Source: RUG100 sp050953425 (GTDB lineage Bacteria > Bacillota > Clostridia > Peptostreptococcales > Anaerovoracaceae). Taken from it: DNA of 64,000 nucleotides. The notes beneath the pieces are model-generated. The model was not told the DNA's origin. It saw only the letters and a program-made list of their open reading frames with translations, and did not search any database. The stretch is from the NCBI GenBank assembly GCA_050953425.1, contig JBMNMQ010000003.1:558001-622000 (forward strand), given 5' to 3'. How positions within the stretch are numbered: position 1 is the stretch's first letter; every line of letters begins with the position of its first letter. Below, in pieces: positions 53,453-62,887 of this stretch. The position numbers and the translations under genes are program-made.

Positions 53453-55930
53453 ATGACGAAAGTGACAGGGGTGGACAGGAATGACAAGGGGTGTCTGATT
53501 CTGCCGATGATCCCGCTGCGGGGTCTGACCGTCTTCCCGAACATGGTGCTCCATTTCGATATCGGTCGGGAAAAATCGATCAATGCGCTGGAAAAGGCGA
53601 TGATCAAGAATCAGCATATCTTCCTCGCCACACAAAAAGATGAAAGTACCGATCTGCCGACGTTCGATGATTTCTATCACGTCGGCACCGTCGCCCGTAT
53701 CAAGCAGATGCTCAAGCTGCCGGGCGATTCGATTCGCGTGCTGGTCGAGGGCATCGTCCGCGGCGAGATCGATGAAATGGTCATGGAGGTCCCGTATTTC
53801 AAGTGCACCGTGCGCGAAATCGAGGACGAGGAACCGGATCCGGTGCCGGCCCGCACCGAGGCGCTGATGCGCAGCGTGCTCTCGGGCTTTGACGAGTACC
53901 TGTCGATCAACCAGAAGATGGCTCCGGAAGTGCTGGCCACGGTAGCGACCGTCGAGGAACCGGGCCGCTTTGCCGATATGATCGCGTCGCACCTGGATGT
54001 CAAGACCGACGACAAGCAGCGCATCCTCGAGAGCTTTGACTGCGACGACCGGCTCGACACGATCAACCGCATCCTCTCGCGGGAAATCGAGATCCTCAAC
54101 ATCGAACAGGACATCAGCAGCAAGGTTAAATCGCAGATCAACCAGAACCAGCGCGAATACTATCTGCGCGAGCAGATGCGGGCCATCCAGGAGGAACTCG
54201 GCATCGACGAGGAAGTCGAGGATGAAATCCAGGAATGGAAAAAGCAGCTGGCAGAACTGAATCTGCCGGAGAAAACCGCCGAGAAGGTGGAAAAGGAAAT
54301 CAACCGCATGGCCAAGATGCAGCCGGCTTCCGCGGAGAGCACGGTCGCGCGCACGTACATCGAGACGATTCTCTCGCTGCCGTGGAATATTTCCTCGGAG
54401 CAGGAGATCGATCTCGTCAAGGCGGAGAAGATCCTCAATGAGGATCACTACGGCCTCGATAAGGTCAAAGAGCGCGTGCTCGAATACCTCGCGGTGATCC
54501 AGCTGTCGCAGTCCATCAAGGGACCGATCCTCTGCCTCGTGGGGCCGCCGGGCACCGGCAAGACTTCGATCGTCAAGTCGGTGGCGCGGGCCATCGGCCG
54601 CAAATACGTGCGTATGTCGCTCGGCGGTGTGCGCGATGAAGCGGAGATCCGCGGTCACCGCCGCACCTACATCGGCGCCATTCCCGGACGGGTCATCAAC
54701 TGCATCAAGGACGCCGGCACCAACAACCCGGTCTTCCTCTTTGACGAGGTCGACAAGCTGGGTGCCGATTTCAAGGGCGACCCCTCGTCGGCGCTGCTGG
54801 AAGTGCTGGATCCGGAGCAGAACAAGGAATTCACCGATCACTACCTCGAGGTGCCGTTTGACCTCTCGCGGGTGATGTTCGTGACCACGGCCAACACCAT
54901 TGAGACCATCCCGGCGCCGCTGCTCGACCGCATGGAAGTGATCGAAGTGACCGGCTACACCGAAGAGGACAAGGTGCAGATCGCCAAGAACTTCCTGATC
55001 CCCAAGAAGGTCGCCGAGCACGGCCTGGAGAAAAAGAACGTCCGCATTCCGGAGCGCACGATCCGCGATATCATCAACTATTATACCCGCGAGTCGGGCG
55101 TCCGCAACCTCGAGCGCGAGATCGCCAACCTCTGCCGCAAGATCGCCCGCCGGACGGTCACCGAGCGCAACCGCGCGACGGCGGCCGGCGAAGATCCGCA
55201 GACGATCGATGAGGTCTATAAAATTCGCATCGCCGATCTCGAATCGTATCTCGGCAAGCGCCGCTTCCACTACGACAAGATCAAGGGGGAGACCGAGGTC
55301 GGTGTGACCACCGGCCTGGCCTGGACGATCGTCGGCGGCGATACGCTCTTCATCGAGACGGCAGCCATGCCGGGCTCCGGCAAGCTGCAGCTGACGGGAC
55401 AGATGGGCGACGTGATGCAGGAATCGGCCCGTACCGCGGTCAGCTATATCCGCGAGATCGCCGACAGCCTCGGCATTGCGGAAAACTTTTACAAGGAAGA
55501 GGATATCCATATCCACATCCCCGAGGGCGCGGTGCCCAAGGACGGCCCGTCGGCCGGCGTGACGATGTGCATGGCGATGATCTCCACGCTGACCGGTCGG
55601 CCGGCGCACAAGGACGTGGCCATGACCGGCGAAATTACGCTGACCGGCAAGGTGCTGCCGGTCGGCGGCATCCGCGAAAAGATGCTGGCGGCGCATCGCG
55701 CCGGCATCAAGAAGGTGCTGCTGCCGGAGGAAAACCTCCGCGATCTCGATGAAATCCCCGAAAAGGTGCGGACGCAGATGACCTTCGTGCCGCTGAAGAG
55801 GGTGGAGGACGCCATCCCCGAGGTACTGACGGGGGAGGGCAAGCCGCCGCGGCGCCGGCGCCGGCGCAGAGCCGCCGCCGCACCGGCCGGGACCGACGGT
55901 GAGAGCGGCGCTGCGGAGAGCGCGCAGTGA
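53453..55930 (+). CDS. lon: ATP-dependent protease Lon (La)
   Basis: The product is 825 residues. The N-terminal LON domain (LPMIPLRGLTVFPNMVLHF), AAA+ domain with CLVGPPGTGKTSIVKSVARA, and the protease domain with catalytic Ser in PKDGPSAGVTMCMAM and Lys in LTGKVLPVGGIREKMLAA are all present. The extreme C-terminus adds a basic stretch (PPRRRRRRRAAAAPAG) not part of the core enzyme. The start at 53453 has AAAGGAGG 8 bases upstream, preferred over 53405. The GTG start of engB overlaps its stop by four bases. Confidence 0.98.
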   Translation: MTKVTGVDRNDKGCLILPMIPLRGLTVFPNMVLHFDIGREKSINALEKAMIKNQHIFLATQKDESTDLPTFDDFYHVGTVARIKQMLKLPGDSIRVLVEGIVRGEIDEMVMEVPYFKCTVREIEDEEPDPVPARTEALMRSVLSGFDEYLSINQKMAPEVLATVATVEEPGRFADMIASHLDVKTDDKQRILESFDCDDRLDTINRILSREIEILNIEQDISSKVKSQINQNQREYYLREQMRAIQEELGIDEEVEDEIQEWKKQLAELNLPEKTAEKVEKEINRMAKMQPASAESTVARTYIETILSLPWNISSEQEIDLVKAEKILNEDHYGLDKVKERVLEYLAVIQLSQSIKGPILCLVGPPGTGKTSIVKSVARAIGRKYVRMSLGGVRDEAEIRGHRRTYIGAIPGRVINCIKDAGTNNPVFLFDEVDKLGADFKGDPSSALLEVLDPEQNKEFTDHYLEVPFDLSRVMFVTTANTIETIPAPLLDRMEVIEVTGYTEEDKVQIAKNFLIPKKVAEHGLEKKNVRIPERTIRDIINYYTRESGVRNLEREIANLCRKIARRTVTERNRATAAGEDPQTIDEVYKIRIADLESYLGKRRFHYDKIKGETEVGVTTGLAWTIVGGDTLFIETAAMPGSGKLQLTGQMGDVMQESARTAVSYIREIADSLGIAENFYKEEDIHIHIPEGAVPKDGPSAGVTMCMAMISTLTGRPAHKDVAMTGEITLTGKVLPVGGIREKMLAAHRAGIKKVLLPEENLRDLDEIPEKVRTQMTFVPLKRVEDAIPEVLTGEGKPPRRRRRRRAAAAPAGTDGESGAAESAQ

Positions 55931-56580
55931 AGATCCTGCAGGCGGAGCTGGCCGCCGTCGCGGTGCGCCGGGCGCAGTATCCGCCCGATGACCGCGCCGA
56001 GATCGCCTTTGCCGGCCGCTCCAACGTCGGCAAATCGTCGCTGCTGAATCTGCTGACCGGGCGGCGGCGTCTGGCGCATGTCAGCGGCAGTCCCGGCAAG
56101 ACGCGGACGATCAACTTCTACGATGTCAGCTTTCGCGGCGGCAGCGGCGGCCCCGAAGAAGAGACGCATCGCTGCCGCATTGTCGATCTGCCGGGCTACG
56201 GCTACGCGAAGGTGTCCCGCAGCGTCAGCGACAGCTGGGGCGAAATGATGGACGAATACTTCCGCGTCCGCGAAGGCCTGATCCGCGTCGTGCAGCTGGT
56301 CGATCTGCGTCACCCGCCGACCGTGCTTGACCGGCAGATGTACGCCTGGCTGCAGGAAAGCGGGCTTGACGGCCTGGTGGCGGCGACCAAGGCCGACAAG
56401 GTGGCGGCCGGACAGCGGGCCGCCCGGCTGGCGGAGATCCGTTCCGGCCTGCGCATGGCGCCGCACGACATCGTGGTCGCCGTATCGGCGCTGAAGAAAA
56501 CCGGCTGTACCGAACTGCTCGAGGAAATCGAACGGCTGCTCTACGGTGAAGCACCCTGTCAGCAGGAAAGGAATGAATGA
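55927..56580 (+). CDS. engB: Ribosome biogenesis GTP-binding protein EngB/YsxC
   Basis: The product is 217 residues. G motifs are G1 GRSNVGKSSLLN, G3 DLPGYGYAKVS and G4 TKADKV. It helps assemble the large ribosomal subunit. The start is GTG, overlapping the lon stop (GTGA), and its end overlaps the hpt start (ATGA), so lon, engB and hpt are translationally coupled. The lon-engB linkage is common in Firmicutes. Confidence 0.96.
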   Translation: MKILQAELAAVAVRRAQYPPDDRAEIAFAGRSNVGKSSLLNLLTGRRRLAHVSGSPGKTRTINFYDVSFRGGSGGPEEETHRCRIVDLPGYGYAKVSRSVSDSWGEMMDEYFRVREGLIRVVQLVDLRHPPTVLDRQMYAWLQESGLDGLVAATKADKVAAGQRAARLAEIRSGLRMAPHDIVVAVSALKKTGCTELLEEIERLLYGEAPCQQERNE

Positions 56581-57110
56581 CGATGAACCGAGAAGCCATT
56601 GGCGAAGTGATGATCACGCAGGAACAGATCTGGCAGCGCGCGGCGGAGATCGGCGCGCAGATTAACCGGGACTACGCCGGGGAAAAGCTGCTCCTGGTCG
56701 GCATTCTGCGCGGTGCCGTGATGTGGATGACCGACCTGATGAAGCAGATCGACCTCGATATCGAGATCGACTTCATGGCCTGCAGCAGCTATGGCGCCGG
56801 TACCAGAAGCAGCGGCGAGGTAAAGATCAACAAGGATCTCGAATCCAACATCGAGGGATGGAATGTGATCATTGTCGAAGACATTATCGACTCCGGCAAT
56901 ACTCTGGCTTACCTGAAACGTTATCTTGCCAACCGCGGGGCCCGCAGTGTCCGCATCTGCGCGATGCTCGACAAGCCCGCCGGCCGGCGCGTTGATCTCG
57001 AGGCCGACTACGTCGGCTTTGAGGTCGAGGATAAATTCATCGTGGGCTACGGCCTTGATTTCAATCAAAAATACCGGCAGCTGCCCTATATCAGCTGCCT
57101 GGCCGACTGA
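56577..57110 (+). CDS. hpt: Hypoxanthine phosphoribosyltransferase
   Basis: The product is 177 residues. The PRPP-binding motif is VIIVEDIIDSGNTLAYL, the flexible loop is FMACSSYGAGTRSSGEVKI, and the purine site is YVGFEVEDKFIVGYGLDFNQ. It salvages hypoxanthine and guanine to IMP and GMP. The start may be ATG 56577 or 56583; AAAGGA precedes both. It is coupled to engB. Confidence 0.97.
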   Translation: MTMNREAIGEVMITQEQIWQRAAEIGAQINRDYAGEKLLLVGILRGAVMWMTDLMKQIDLDIEIDFMACSSYGAGTRSSGEVKINKDLESNIEGWNVIIVEDIIDSGNTLAYLKRYLANRGARSVRICAMLDKPAGRRVDLEADYVGFEVEDKFIVGYGLDFNQKYRQLPYISCLAD

Positions 57111-57367
57111 CGCATTCGGCAGACTCTGCGCCGCCTGCGGGTTCTGCCTGTCCGGCGGACACGCCCTGGCCGGCAGCGTCTGCGCGGCGGCAGGCGAAAC
57201 GGGGAATTGACTGCAGCTGCTGCACCGCCCTGCGGCGGGCAGCGGCTTTTGCTGTCTGTGTCGTCGCGGCCGGCGGGCGGCCGGCGGACGGACAGGATGT
57301 CTGCCGCCTCCGGGGCGGATGGCAGCCGCGATGCACGCGGACGGCCGCGAGGAGAAAAGGAGAAAAG

Positions 57368-57976
57368 ATGGCAGCACAGATCACTGACGATTTTATCTAC
57401 GAGGACAAGGAATACGCCATTGCGGCTTCCACCGGCTCACTGGGGTTTCGACCGCGCGATGCGGGACTGCATCCGGTGCCGCTGCAGCACAACGTGCGCC
57501 GCGGCTACTGGTGTCTCTACACCGTGAACGGGGAGCGGCTGCAGCTGCGGGATCTGTTTGTGCACGACAGCGGCGGCGAGTATCCGCCGATCAACGGCCG
57601 CGAAGCCGCGCCGCCGCCGCAGCTGCGCGACGACCCGGCGATGTTCTTCCGCCAGATGGGCTACCACCACTATGCGGATCTGCAGCTCGATCTGCCCTAC
57701 AGCGGCAGCATTCTGCTCGGCGCCGATTTTCTCCACAGCTACTATCACTTTCGCCGCCCGGCCGCGGCCTGGGGGTACCAGACGCTGCTGGAGCTGACCT
57801 TTGCCGACGGCAGGCTGACCCTGGCGGAGGATCGCAGCGAGACGGCGGCGGCCCTGCGCGAGCGCGTCGACCGCGCCCGCAGCGAAAACGGACTGACGCC
57901 CGAGGACTGCCTCGGCAACCCCACGGTCGATCAGCGCGCCGTACAGGAAGCCGGTCTCGATCTCTGGTGGCTGTAG
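57368..57976 (+). CDS. Unrecognised 202-residue protein
   Basis: The product is 202 residues, soluble, rich in aromatic residues and proline, with no signal peptide. Notable stretches are ITDDFIYEDKEYAIAASTGS, HNVRRGYWCLYTVNGERLQL and GYHHYADLQLDLPYSGSILL. The pattern of short beta strands suggests a mostly beta domain followed by a C-terminal helix (ETAAALRERVDRARSENG). AGGAGAAAAGGAG gives a strong start. No family is recognised. It lies between hpt and the paaK promoter. The codon use is the same as its neighbours, so recent transfer is not indicated. Confidence 0.75.
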   Translation: MAAQITDDFIYEDKEYAIAASTGSLGFRPRDAGLHPVPLQHNVRRGYWCLYTVNGERLQLRDLFVHDSGGEYPPINGREAAPPPQLRDDPAMFFRQMGYHHYADLQLDLPYSGSILLGADFLHSYYHFRRPAAAWGYQTLLELTFADGRLTLAEDRSETAAALRERVDRARSENGLTPEDCLGNPTVDQRAVQEAGLDLWWL

Positions 57977-58117
57977 ATGGTTCCAATCCGGCGGCAGCGG
58001 GCGGATTTGCTCTGCAGCCGCAGGTGGTTCGGGCCCGACGGCCGGAAGCGATGACCGGTGACCGGAGGCGGCTGTTCATGGTTGTGCAGGGATCCGGCGG
58101 CAGCGGGCGGCCCGGCG

Positions 58118-58146
58118 TTGATTTGCGGCATGCTTTGGTATAAAAT
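58118..58146 (+). promoter_or_regulatory. Promoter of the paaK operon
   Basis: TTGATT (58118-58123), 17-bp spacer and TAAAAT (58141-58146), about 70 bases before the start codon. Confidence 0.7.
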
Positions 58147-58216
58147 GGGAAGCGTGCGGGAACGCTGCGGCGGCCGGCACGGAAGTTAATATTTACGAAG
58201 GGAATAGTACAGGGAT

Positions 58217-59521
58217 ATGATTTGGAACAAAATGATGGAATGCGCCGATCGCGAGACGCTCGAGCGCATCCAGCTTCAGAAGCTCAGGAAAACCGTTAAG
58301 AGGATGTATCAGAACGTCGAGCGCTACCGGCAGAAAATGCAGGAAAAGGGCATTCAGCCCGGCGACATCAAGACGCTGGAAGATCTGCAGATGCTGCCGT
58401 TCTGCACCAAGGAAGATCTGCGCGACGAATACCCCTACGGCTTCTTCGCTTCGCCGCTGCGTGACATCGTGCGCATTCACGCCAGCTCCGGCACGACCGG
58501 CAAGCCGAAGGTCGACGGCTACACCGTCAACGACCTCGAGTCGTGGTCGGAATGCGTGGCGCGGGGACTGTCCAGCGCCGGCGCGGACCGCAATTCCGTG
58601 GTCCAGGTCGCTTACGGCTACGGGCTCTTTACCGGCGGCTTCGGCGTTCACCAGGGCGTTGAATACATCGGCGCTTCGGTGATTCCGATGAGCAGCGGCA
58701 ATACCAAGAAGCAGGTGATGATGATGAAGGATTTTCAAACCACGCACCTGTGCTGCACGCCGTCGTATGCGCTGACGATCGCCGAGGAAGTCGAGCGTTC
58801 CGGCATCAGCCCCGACGAGCTGCACCTGGTCGGCGGCGTCTTCGGCGCCGAACCCTGGACCAGGGGCATGAAGAAGGAAATCGAAAAGCGTCTCGGTCTG
58901 CGCGCGTTCAATATCTACGGCCTCTCCGAAGTGATGGGGCCCGGCGTGGCAACCAGCTGCGAAGCCGAAAACGGCATGCACATCCAGGAGGACTACTTCC
59001 TCCCGGAGATCATCGATCCCAAGACGCTGGAACCGCTGCCGGACGGTCAGATCGGCGAGCTGGTCTTCACGACGCTCGGCAAGGAGGGCATGCCGCTGCT
59101 CCGCTACCGCACCCGCGATCTCTGTTCGCTGCGGCGCGAGCCCTGCAGCTGCGGGCGGACCACCGTGCGGATGACGCCGATCCTCGGCCGCAGTGATGAT
59201 ATGCTGATTATTCGCGGCGTCAACGTCTTCCCGTCGCAGATCGAAACCGTCATCGCCCGCTTCCCGGAACTGACCCTCAATTACAAGATCATCGTCGGGC
59301 GCGTCAACAACAAGGACACCTTCGACCTGCATGTGGAACTGGCACCGAACCTCGACATCGACGACGTTTCCTTTGTCGAGGATCTGCGGGCCCGACTCGA
59401 TCACGAGCTGCGCACGCTGCTCGGCATCGGCTGCAAGGTCCGCTTCCTCAGCGCCGGCACGCTGCCGCGCAGTGAGGGCAAGGCGGTGCGCATCGAGGAC
59501 AACCGGCATCTCGTCGACTGA
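58217..59521 (+). CDS. paaK: Phenylacetate-CoA ligase (PaaK family)
   Basis: The product is 434 residues. The adenylate-forming motif is IHASSGTTGKPKVDGYTVND, with later motifs FNIYGLSEVMGPGVATSCEA and LIIRGVNVFPSQIETVIARF. PaaK-type enzymes make aryl-CoA from phenylacetate or related acids. In anaerobes that ferment amino acids they often pair with an ACT-domain gene and indolepyruvate oxidoreductase. Here the ACT gene is 39 bp downstream; the oxidoreductase is not in the window. Confidence 0.95.
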   Translation: MIWNKMMECADRETLERIQLQKLRKTVKRMYQNVERYRQKMQEKGIQPGDIKTLEDLQMLPFCTKEDLRDEYPYGFFASPLRDIVRIHASSGTTGKPKVDGYTVNDLESWSECVARGLSSAGADRNSVVQVAYGYGLFTGGFGVHQGVEYIGASVIPMSSGNTKKQVMMMKDFQTTHLCCTPSYALTIAEEVERSGISPDELHLVGGVFGAEPWTRGMKKEIEKRLGLRAFNIYGLSEVMGPGVATSCEAENGMHIQEDYFLPEIIDPKTLEPLPDGQIGELVFTTLGKEGMPLLRYRTRDLCSLRREPCSCGRTTVRMTPILGRSDDMLIIRGVNVFPSQIETVIARFPELTLNYKIIVGRVNNKDTFDLHVELAPNLDIDDVSFVEDLRARLDHELRTLLGIGCKVRFLSAGTLPRSEGKAVRIEDNRHLVD

Positions 59522-59560
59522 GAGGACCGGAGAAAGCAGGACGAAACACAGGAGGAAGCC

Positions 59561-59986
59561 ATGTTCGTAAGACAATTATCCGTATTTCTGGAAAACACGA
59601 CCGGCAGTCTGACCGGCTTTACCAAAACGCTGAAAGACAACGGCATCGATCTCAAGGCGATGAGCATTGCCGACACCATGGATTTCGGCATCGCCCGCTG
59701 CATCGTCGAGGATCCGGAGAAGACCGCCGGGATTCTGCAGCAGAACGGCTACAATACCACGATCACCAAGGTGCTGGCGGCGGAGATGCGCGACATCCCC
59801 GGCGGTCTGCACGCCATCCTCGAGATCCTCTCCGACCACGGCATCGCCGTCAACTATGCCTACTCGATCGTCCGTTCGCGGGAGGATTACGCGGTCATCA
59901 TTCTCAAGGTCAAGGATCCGCAGCAGGCCGGCGAACTGCTGCAGTCATCCGGTGTCAACATGTACTGCCACAAGGATCTGATCTGA
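59561..59986 (+). CDS. Tandem ACT domain protein
   Basis: The product is 141 residues and consists of two ACT domains (about 1-70 and 71-141): QLSVFLENTTGSLTGFTKTL and MRDIPGGLHAILEILSDHGI. Such proteins bind amino acids and probably adjust the neighbouring PaaK enzyme or sense aromatic amino acids. AGGAGG lies upstream of the start. It is in the paaK operon. Confidence 0.93.
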   Translation: MFVRQLSVFLENTTGSLTGFTKTLKDNGIDLKAMSIADTMDFGIARCIVEDPEKTAGILQQNGYNTTITKVLAAEMRDIPGGLHAILEILSDHGIAVNYAYSIVRSREDYAVIILKVKDPQQAGELLQSSGVNMYCHKDLI

Positions 59987-60020
59987 CCCGGAGCGGCAGC
60001 GGCGGAAGGAGGTGCCGCAG

Positions 60021-60596
60021 ATGACACAGCAGCGCGATGAAAACACACGCCCGGGCGGGCAGAATCCTGCCGGGGAGCGGCAGCGCCCGGACGGACAGAA
60101 CTTGTCCGGGGGACAGCGGCGCAGCGACGGACAGGCCCGCATGGAAGCTCATCTGGCCCGGACCATGGAGGAGAACAACGAGCAGCAGCGAGCAAGGCTG
60201 AACGGCATGATGCGCTCCCGATCCGGCGGCTGTTCCTATGCCGACCGCACGCTGACGCTGCACTTTCCGCTCGACGAATGGCAGGCCAACCGTGCCGGCT
60301 CGCTGCACGGCGGCATGCTCTGCACGGCCTTCGACATGACGATGGCGGCGCTGGCCCGCTTTTACGCGGGGGAAAAGTTTGCCCCCACGGTCAGCCTCGA
60401 CGTCAAGTACATCCGCCCGGTGGCGGTCGACGATGAGCTGGTGGTCACCGCAAAGGCGACGGCGGCCGGGCGGCGCATCACCCAGCTGACCGCGGAAGCC
60501 CGCAGCGGCCGAACCGGCAAGCTGGCGGCGACGGCGGCCAGCGTCTACCTCAACGTCGACACCAGCCGCGGCGGGGTGGATAGAATCATCAAATGA
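60021..60596 (+). CDS. PaaI-type hot-dog thioesterase with charged N-terminal extension
   Basis: The product is 191 residues. The first about 55 residues are hydrophilic and Gln/Arg-rich (GGQNPAGERQRPDGQNLSGG), without family similarity. The remainder is a PaaI/4HBT-type domain: NRAGSLHGGMLCTAFDMTMA, PTVSLDVKYIRPVAVDDELV and TGKLAATAASVYLNV. It probably hydrolyses an acyl- or aryl-CoA, in line with the PaaK gene upstream. AAGGAGGT 7 bases before ATG 60021 decides the start. Confidence 0.88.
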   Translation: MTQQRDENTRPGGQNPAGERQRPDGQNLSGGQRRSDGQARMEAHLARTMEENNEQQRARLNGMMRSRSGGCSYADRTLTLHFPLDEWQANRAGSLHGGMLCTAFDMTMAALARFYAGEKFAPTVSLDVKYIRPVAVDDELVVTAKATAAGRRITQLTAEARSGRTGKLAATAASVYLNVDTSRGGVDRIIK

Positions 60597-60637
60597 CAGG
60601 CATCGAATGACGGGGATCACCCGCTGAAAGGTATACC

Positions 60638-61276
60638 ATGACAAGACAATTTGCACCCCGCGACAAGTGGAGCTGCCTGACCCATCTGTTCGGGACCGTG
60701 CTGGCGGCAATCGGCACGGTCTTTTTGCTCTGCCGCAATGCCGACGCGGCACCGGGCCGCTTCCTCGCCATGCTCGTCTACGGCCTTTCGCTGATCGCGC
60801 TCTATGCCGGCAGCGCGCGCTACCACTACAGCCGCGGCAGCGCCGAACACATCGAGACGCTGCGCCGGATCGACCACTCGATGATCTTCATGCTGATCGC
60901 GGGTACCTATACGCCGACGCTCTACGTCTGCCTGCCGCCGCTGACGGCGCGGATCTTTCTGACGGTGCTCTGGCTGCTGGCCGCGGCCGGCGTGGTGATG
61001 AAGATCTTCTGGCTCTATGCGCCGCGCTGGCTCTACACGCTGGTCTATCTGATCATGGGCTGGTCGCTGGTCTTTGACTGGCCGGCTTTCATCAGTCTGC
61101 CGCTTAACTTTATCATCAGCCTGCTGGCCGGCGGCGCCGCCTATACGATCGGCGCCGTGATCTACGCGCGAAAAAAGCCGAACCCTTCCGGGCAGTTCGG
61201 CTTTCACGAGATCTTTCATGTCTTTATTCTGATCGGTTCGGCCTGCCACTACTGCGGCATCGCCTTTCTGATCTGA
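60638..61276 (+). CDS. Hemolysin III family membrane protein (YqfA/PAQR-like)
   Basis: The product is 212 residues with seven hydrophobic segments. Family motifs are SCLTHLFGTVLAAIG, RIDHSMIFMLIAGTYTPTLY and GFHEIFHVFILIGSACHYCG; the histidines in the first and last motifs are the likely metal ligands. The family may hydrolyse ceramide-like lipids or affect membrane state; haemolysis is not certain. It is the last gene of the paaK operon and is followed by a terminator. Confidence 0.92.
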   Translation: MTRQFAPRDKWSCLTHLFGTVLAAIGTVFLLCRNADAAPGRFLAMLVYGLSLIALYAGSARYHYSRGSAEHIETLRRIDHSMIFMLIAGTYTPTLYVCLPPLTARIFLTVLWLLAAAGVVMKIFWLYAPRWLYTLVYLIMGWSLVFDWPAFISLPLNFIISLLAGGAAYTIGAVIYARKKPNPSGQFGFHEIFHVFILIGSACHYCGIAFLI

Positions 61277-61337
61277 AACCGGCGCCGGTCGAGAGCAGCC
61301 CACGCGGCCGCGGAGGCCGGCATGACTGAAGCAGTCA

Positions 61338-61361
61338 AAAACCCCGCTGAGGCGGGGTTTT
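61338..61361. terminator. Bidirectional rho-independent terminator
   Basis: AAAACCCCGC (61338-61347), TGAG loop, GCGGGGTTTT (61352-61361). It separates the convergent hemolysin III and CoA-transferase genes. Confidence 0.92.
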
Positions 61362-61477
61362 CGTATTTTCGGAACCAATGCCGCGGCCGGTCCGGCGGCT
61401 GATTTTCCACCGACTGACTCCCGCAGAGGCGGTCTGCCGGTCCGCACCGGTTTTGCGGCGCTGCGGCAGCTGCGGCA

Positions 61478-61533
61478 GCGCCGGCGGATCTGCGGCTGTG
61501 CGGCTGCGCCGGCGGATCTGCGGCTGTGCGGCT
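61478..61533. repeat. Two 28-bp GC-rich tandem repeats
   Basis: Units at 61478-61505 and 61506-61533 are identical (GCGCCGGCGGATCTGCGGCT plus 8 bases). They lie between the terminator and the 3' end of the CoA-transferase gene, in noncoding sequence. Confidence 0.9.
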
Positions 61534-61546
61534 GCGCCGCCGCGTT

Positions 61547-62887
61547 TCAGCGCTTGTTGGAGCGGCGCCAGATGTGCATCTTTTCGGCGCCGGCGATCAG
61601 CTCGTCGCGGAACTTCGGATGAGCGATGCCGATCAGCGCTTCGGCGCGCTCCCAGGTCGACAGGCCCTTGAGGTTGACCATGCCGTATTCGGTGACGATG
61701 TACTGGACGGCACTGCGCGGGTCGGTGCAGATCGAGCCGTTGTCCAGCGTCGGTTTGATGCGGCTGTATTCATTGCCCTGTTTGTCGGTGAAGGAAGAGG
61801 ACATGCAGATGAAGCTCTTGCCGCCGTGGGAGAGGTAGGCGCCCATGACGAAGTCGAGCTGCCCGCCGGTGCCGGAGATATGCTTGAGACCGGCCGATTC
61901 GGCGTTGACCTGGCCGAAGAGGTCCATGTCGACAGCGTTGTTGATGGAGATGAAATTATCGAGCTGCGCGATGACGTGGACGTCGTTGGTGTAGTCAACC
62001 GGCGCACCCATGACATCCGGATTTTCCTTCACATAGTTGTAGAGCTTGTCGGTGCCGGAAGCAAACGCGAAGACCTGGCGTCCGCGGTCGAGTGCCTTGT
62101 TCATGCCGTTGATCTTGCCGGCCTTGGCGATGTCGACGAAAGCGTCGACGTACATTTCTGTGTGCACACCGAGATCCTTGAGATCGGAGTCGGCGATCAG
62201 CGCGCCGACGGTGTTGGGCATACCGCCGATGCCCAGCTGCAGGCAGGCACCGTTGGGAATTTCCGGAACGATCAGTTCGGCCACCTTGCGATCGACGTCG
62301 GTCGCCGGGATGCTGCCCATCTGCGGCAGCGGCTGATTCGGTCCCTCGACCACGGCATCGACGTCCTTGATGTTGACTTCGGTGCCGGTCAGTCCGTAGA
62401 CCCAGGGCATGTTTTCGTTGACTTCGACGATGATGTGTCTGGCGCGCCGGCAGATGTCCGCGAGGTGCGACGGCGCCAGCGAGAACGAGAAGTTGCCAAA
62501 GTTGTCCATCGGCGGGCACTGCATCATCACGACGTCGACCGGATCGAGGTTTTCACGGTAAAAGCGCGGCAGTTCGGAGTACCGCATCGGGCTGAAATAA
62601 CCCATGCCCTTTTTGATGATTTTGCGGTCGATGCCGCTGCAGTGCCAGGAGTGCCAGGTGAAATGGTCGCCGGCGTCGTCCGCTTTGGCGATTTCCGGCA
62701 TCCACATGGTGACACCGCCGCGCACTTTAACGTCGGTCAGTTCGCTGCTGCGTGCCGCCAGCGCTTTGTCGAGAGCGACCGGATGGTTGGTGCACCACGT
62801 GTAGTCGACCCAGTCACCGGATTTGACCAATTTGACGGCTTCTTCGGCCGTGGTCAGCTTTTCTTTGTACATGTCCTGATAATCCAT
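61547..62887 (-). CDS. Butyryl-CoA:acetate / 4-hydroxybutyrate CoA-transferase (Cat/But family)
   Basis: The product is 446 residues. Conserved pieces are KLVKSGDWVDYTWCTNHPVA, NGACLQLGIGGMPNTVGALI, LGVHTEMYVDAFVDIAKAGK with the catalytic glutamate, and SGTGGQLDFVMGAYLSHGGK. The C-terminus MHIWRRSNKR is typical of the butyryl-CoA:acetate CoA-transferase group of gut butyrate producers. It moves CoA from butyryl-CoA (or 4-hydroxybutyryl-CoA) to acetate as a last step of fermentation. The exact substrate cannot be settled without experiments. It is monocistronic, with AGGAG before the start. Confidence 0.93.
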   Translation of the reverse strand: MDYQDMYKEKLTTAEEAVKLVKSGDWVDYTWCTNHPVALDKALAARSSELTDVKVRGGVTMWMPEIAKADDAGDHFTWHSWHCSGIDRKIIKKGMGYFSPMRYSELPRFYRENLDPVDVVMMQCPPMDNFGNFSFSLAPSHLADICRRARHIIVEVNENMPWVYGLTGTEVNIKDVDAVVEGPNQPLPQMGSIPATDVDRKVAELIVPEIPNGACLQLGIGGMPNTVGALIADSDLKDLGVHTEMYVDAFVDIAKAGKINGMNKALDRGRQVFAFASGTDKLYNYVKENPDVMGAPVDYTNDVHVIAQLDNFISINNAVDMDLFGQVNAESAGLKHISGTGGQLDFVMGAYLSHGGKSFICMSSSFTDKQGNEYSRIKPTLDNGSICTDPRSAVQYIVTEYGMVNLKGLSTWERAEALIGIAHPKFRDELIAGAEKMHIWRRSNKR

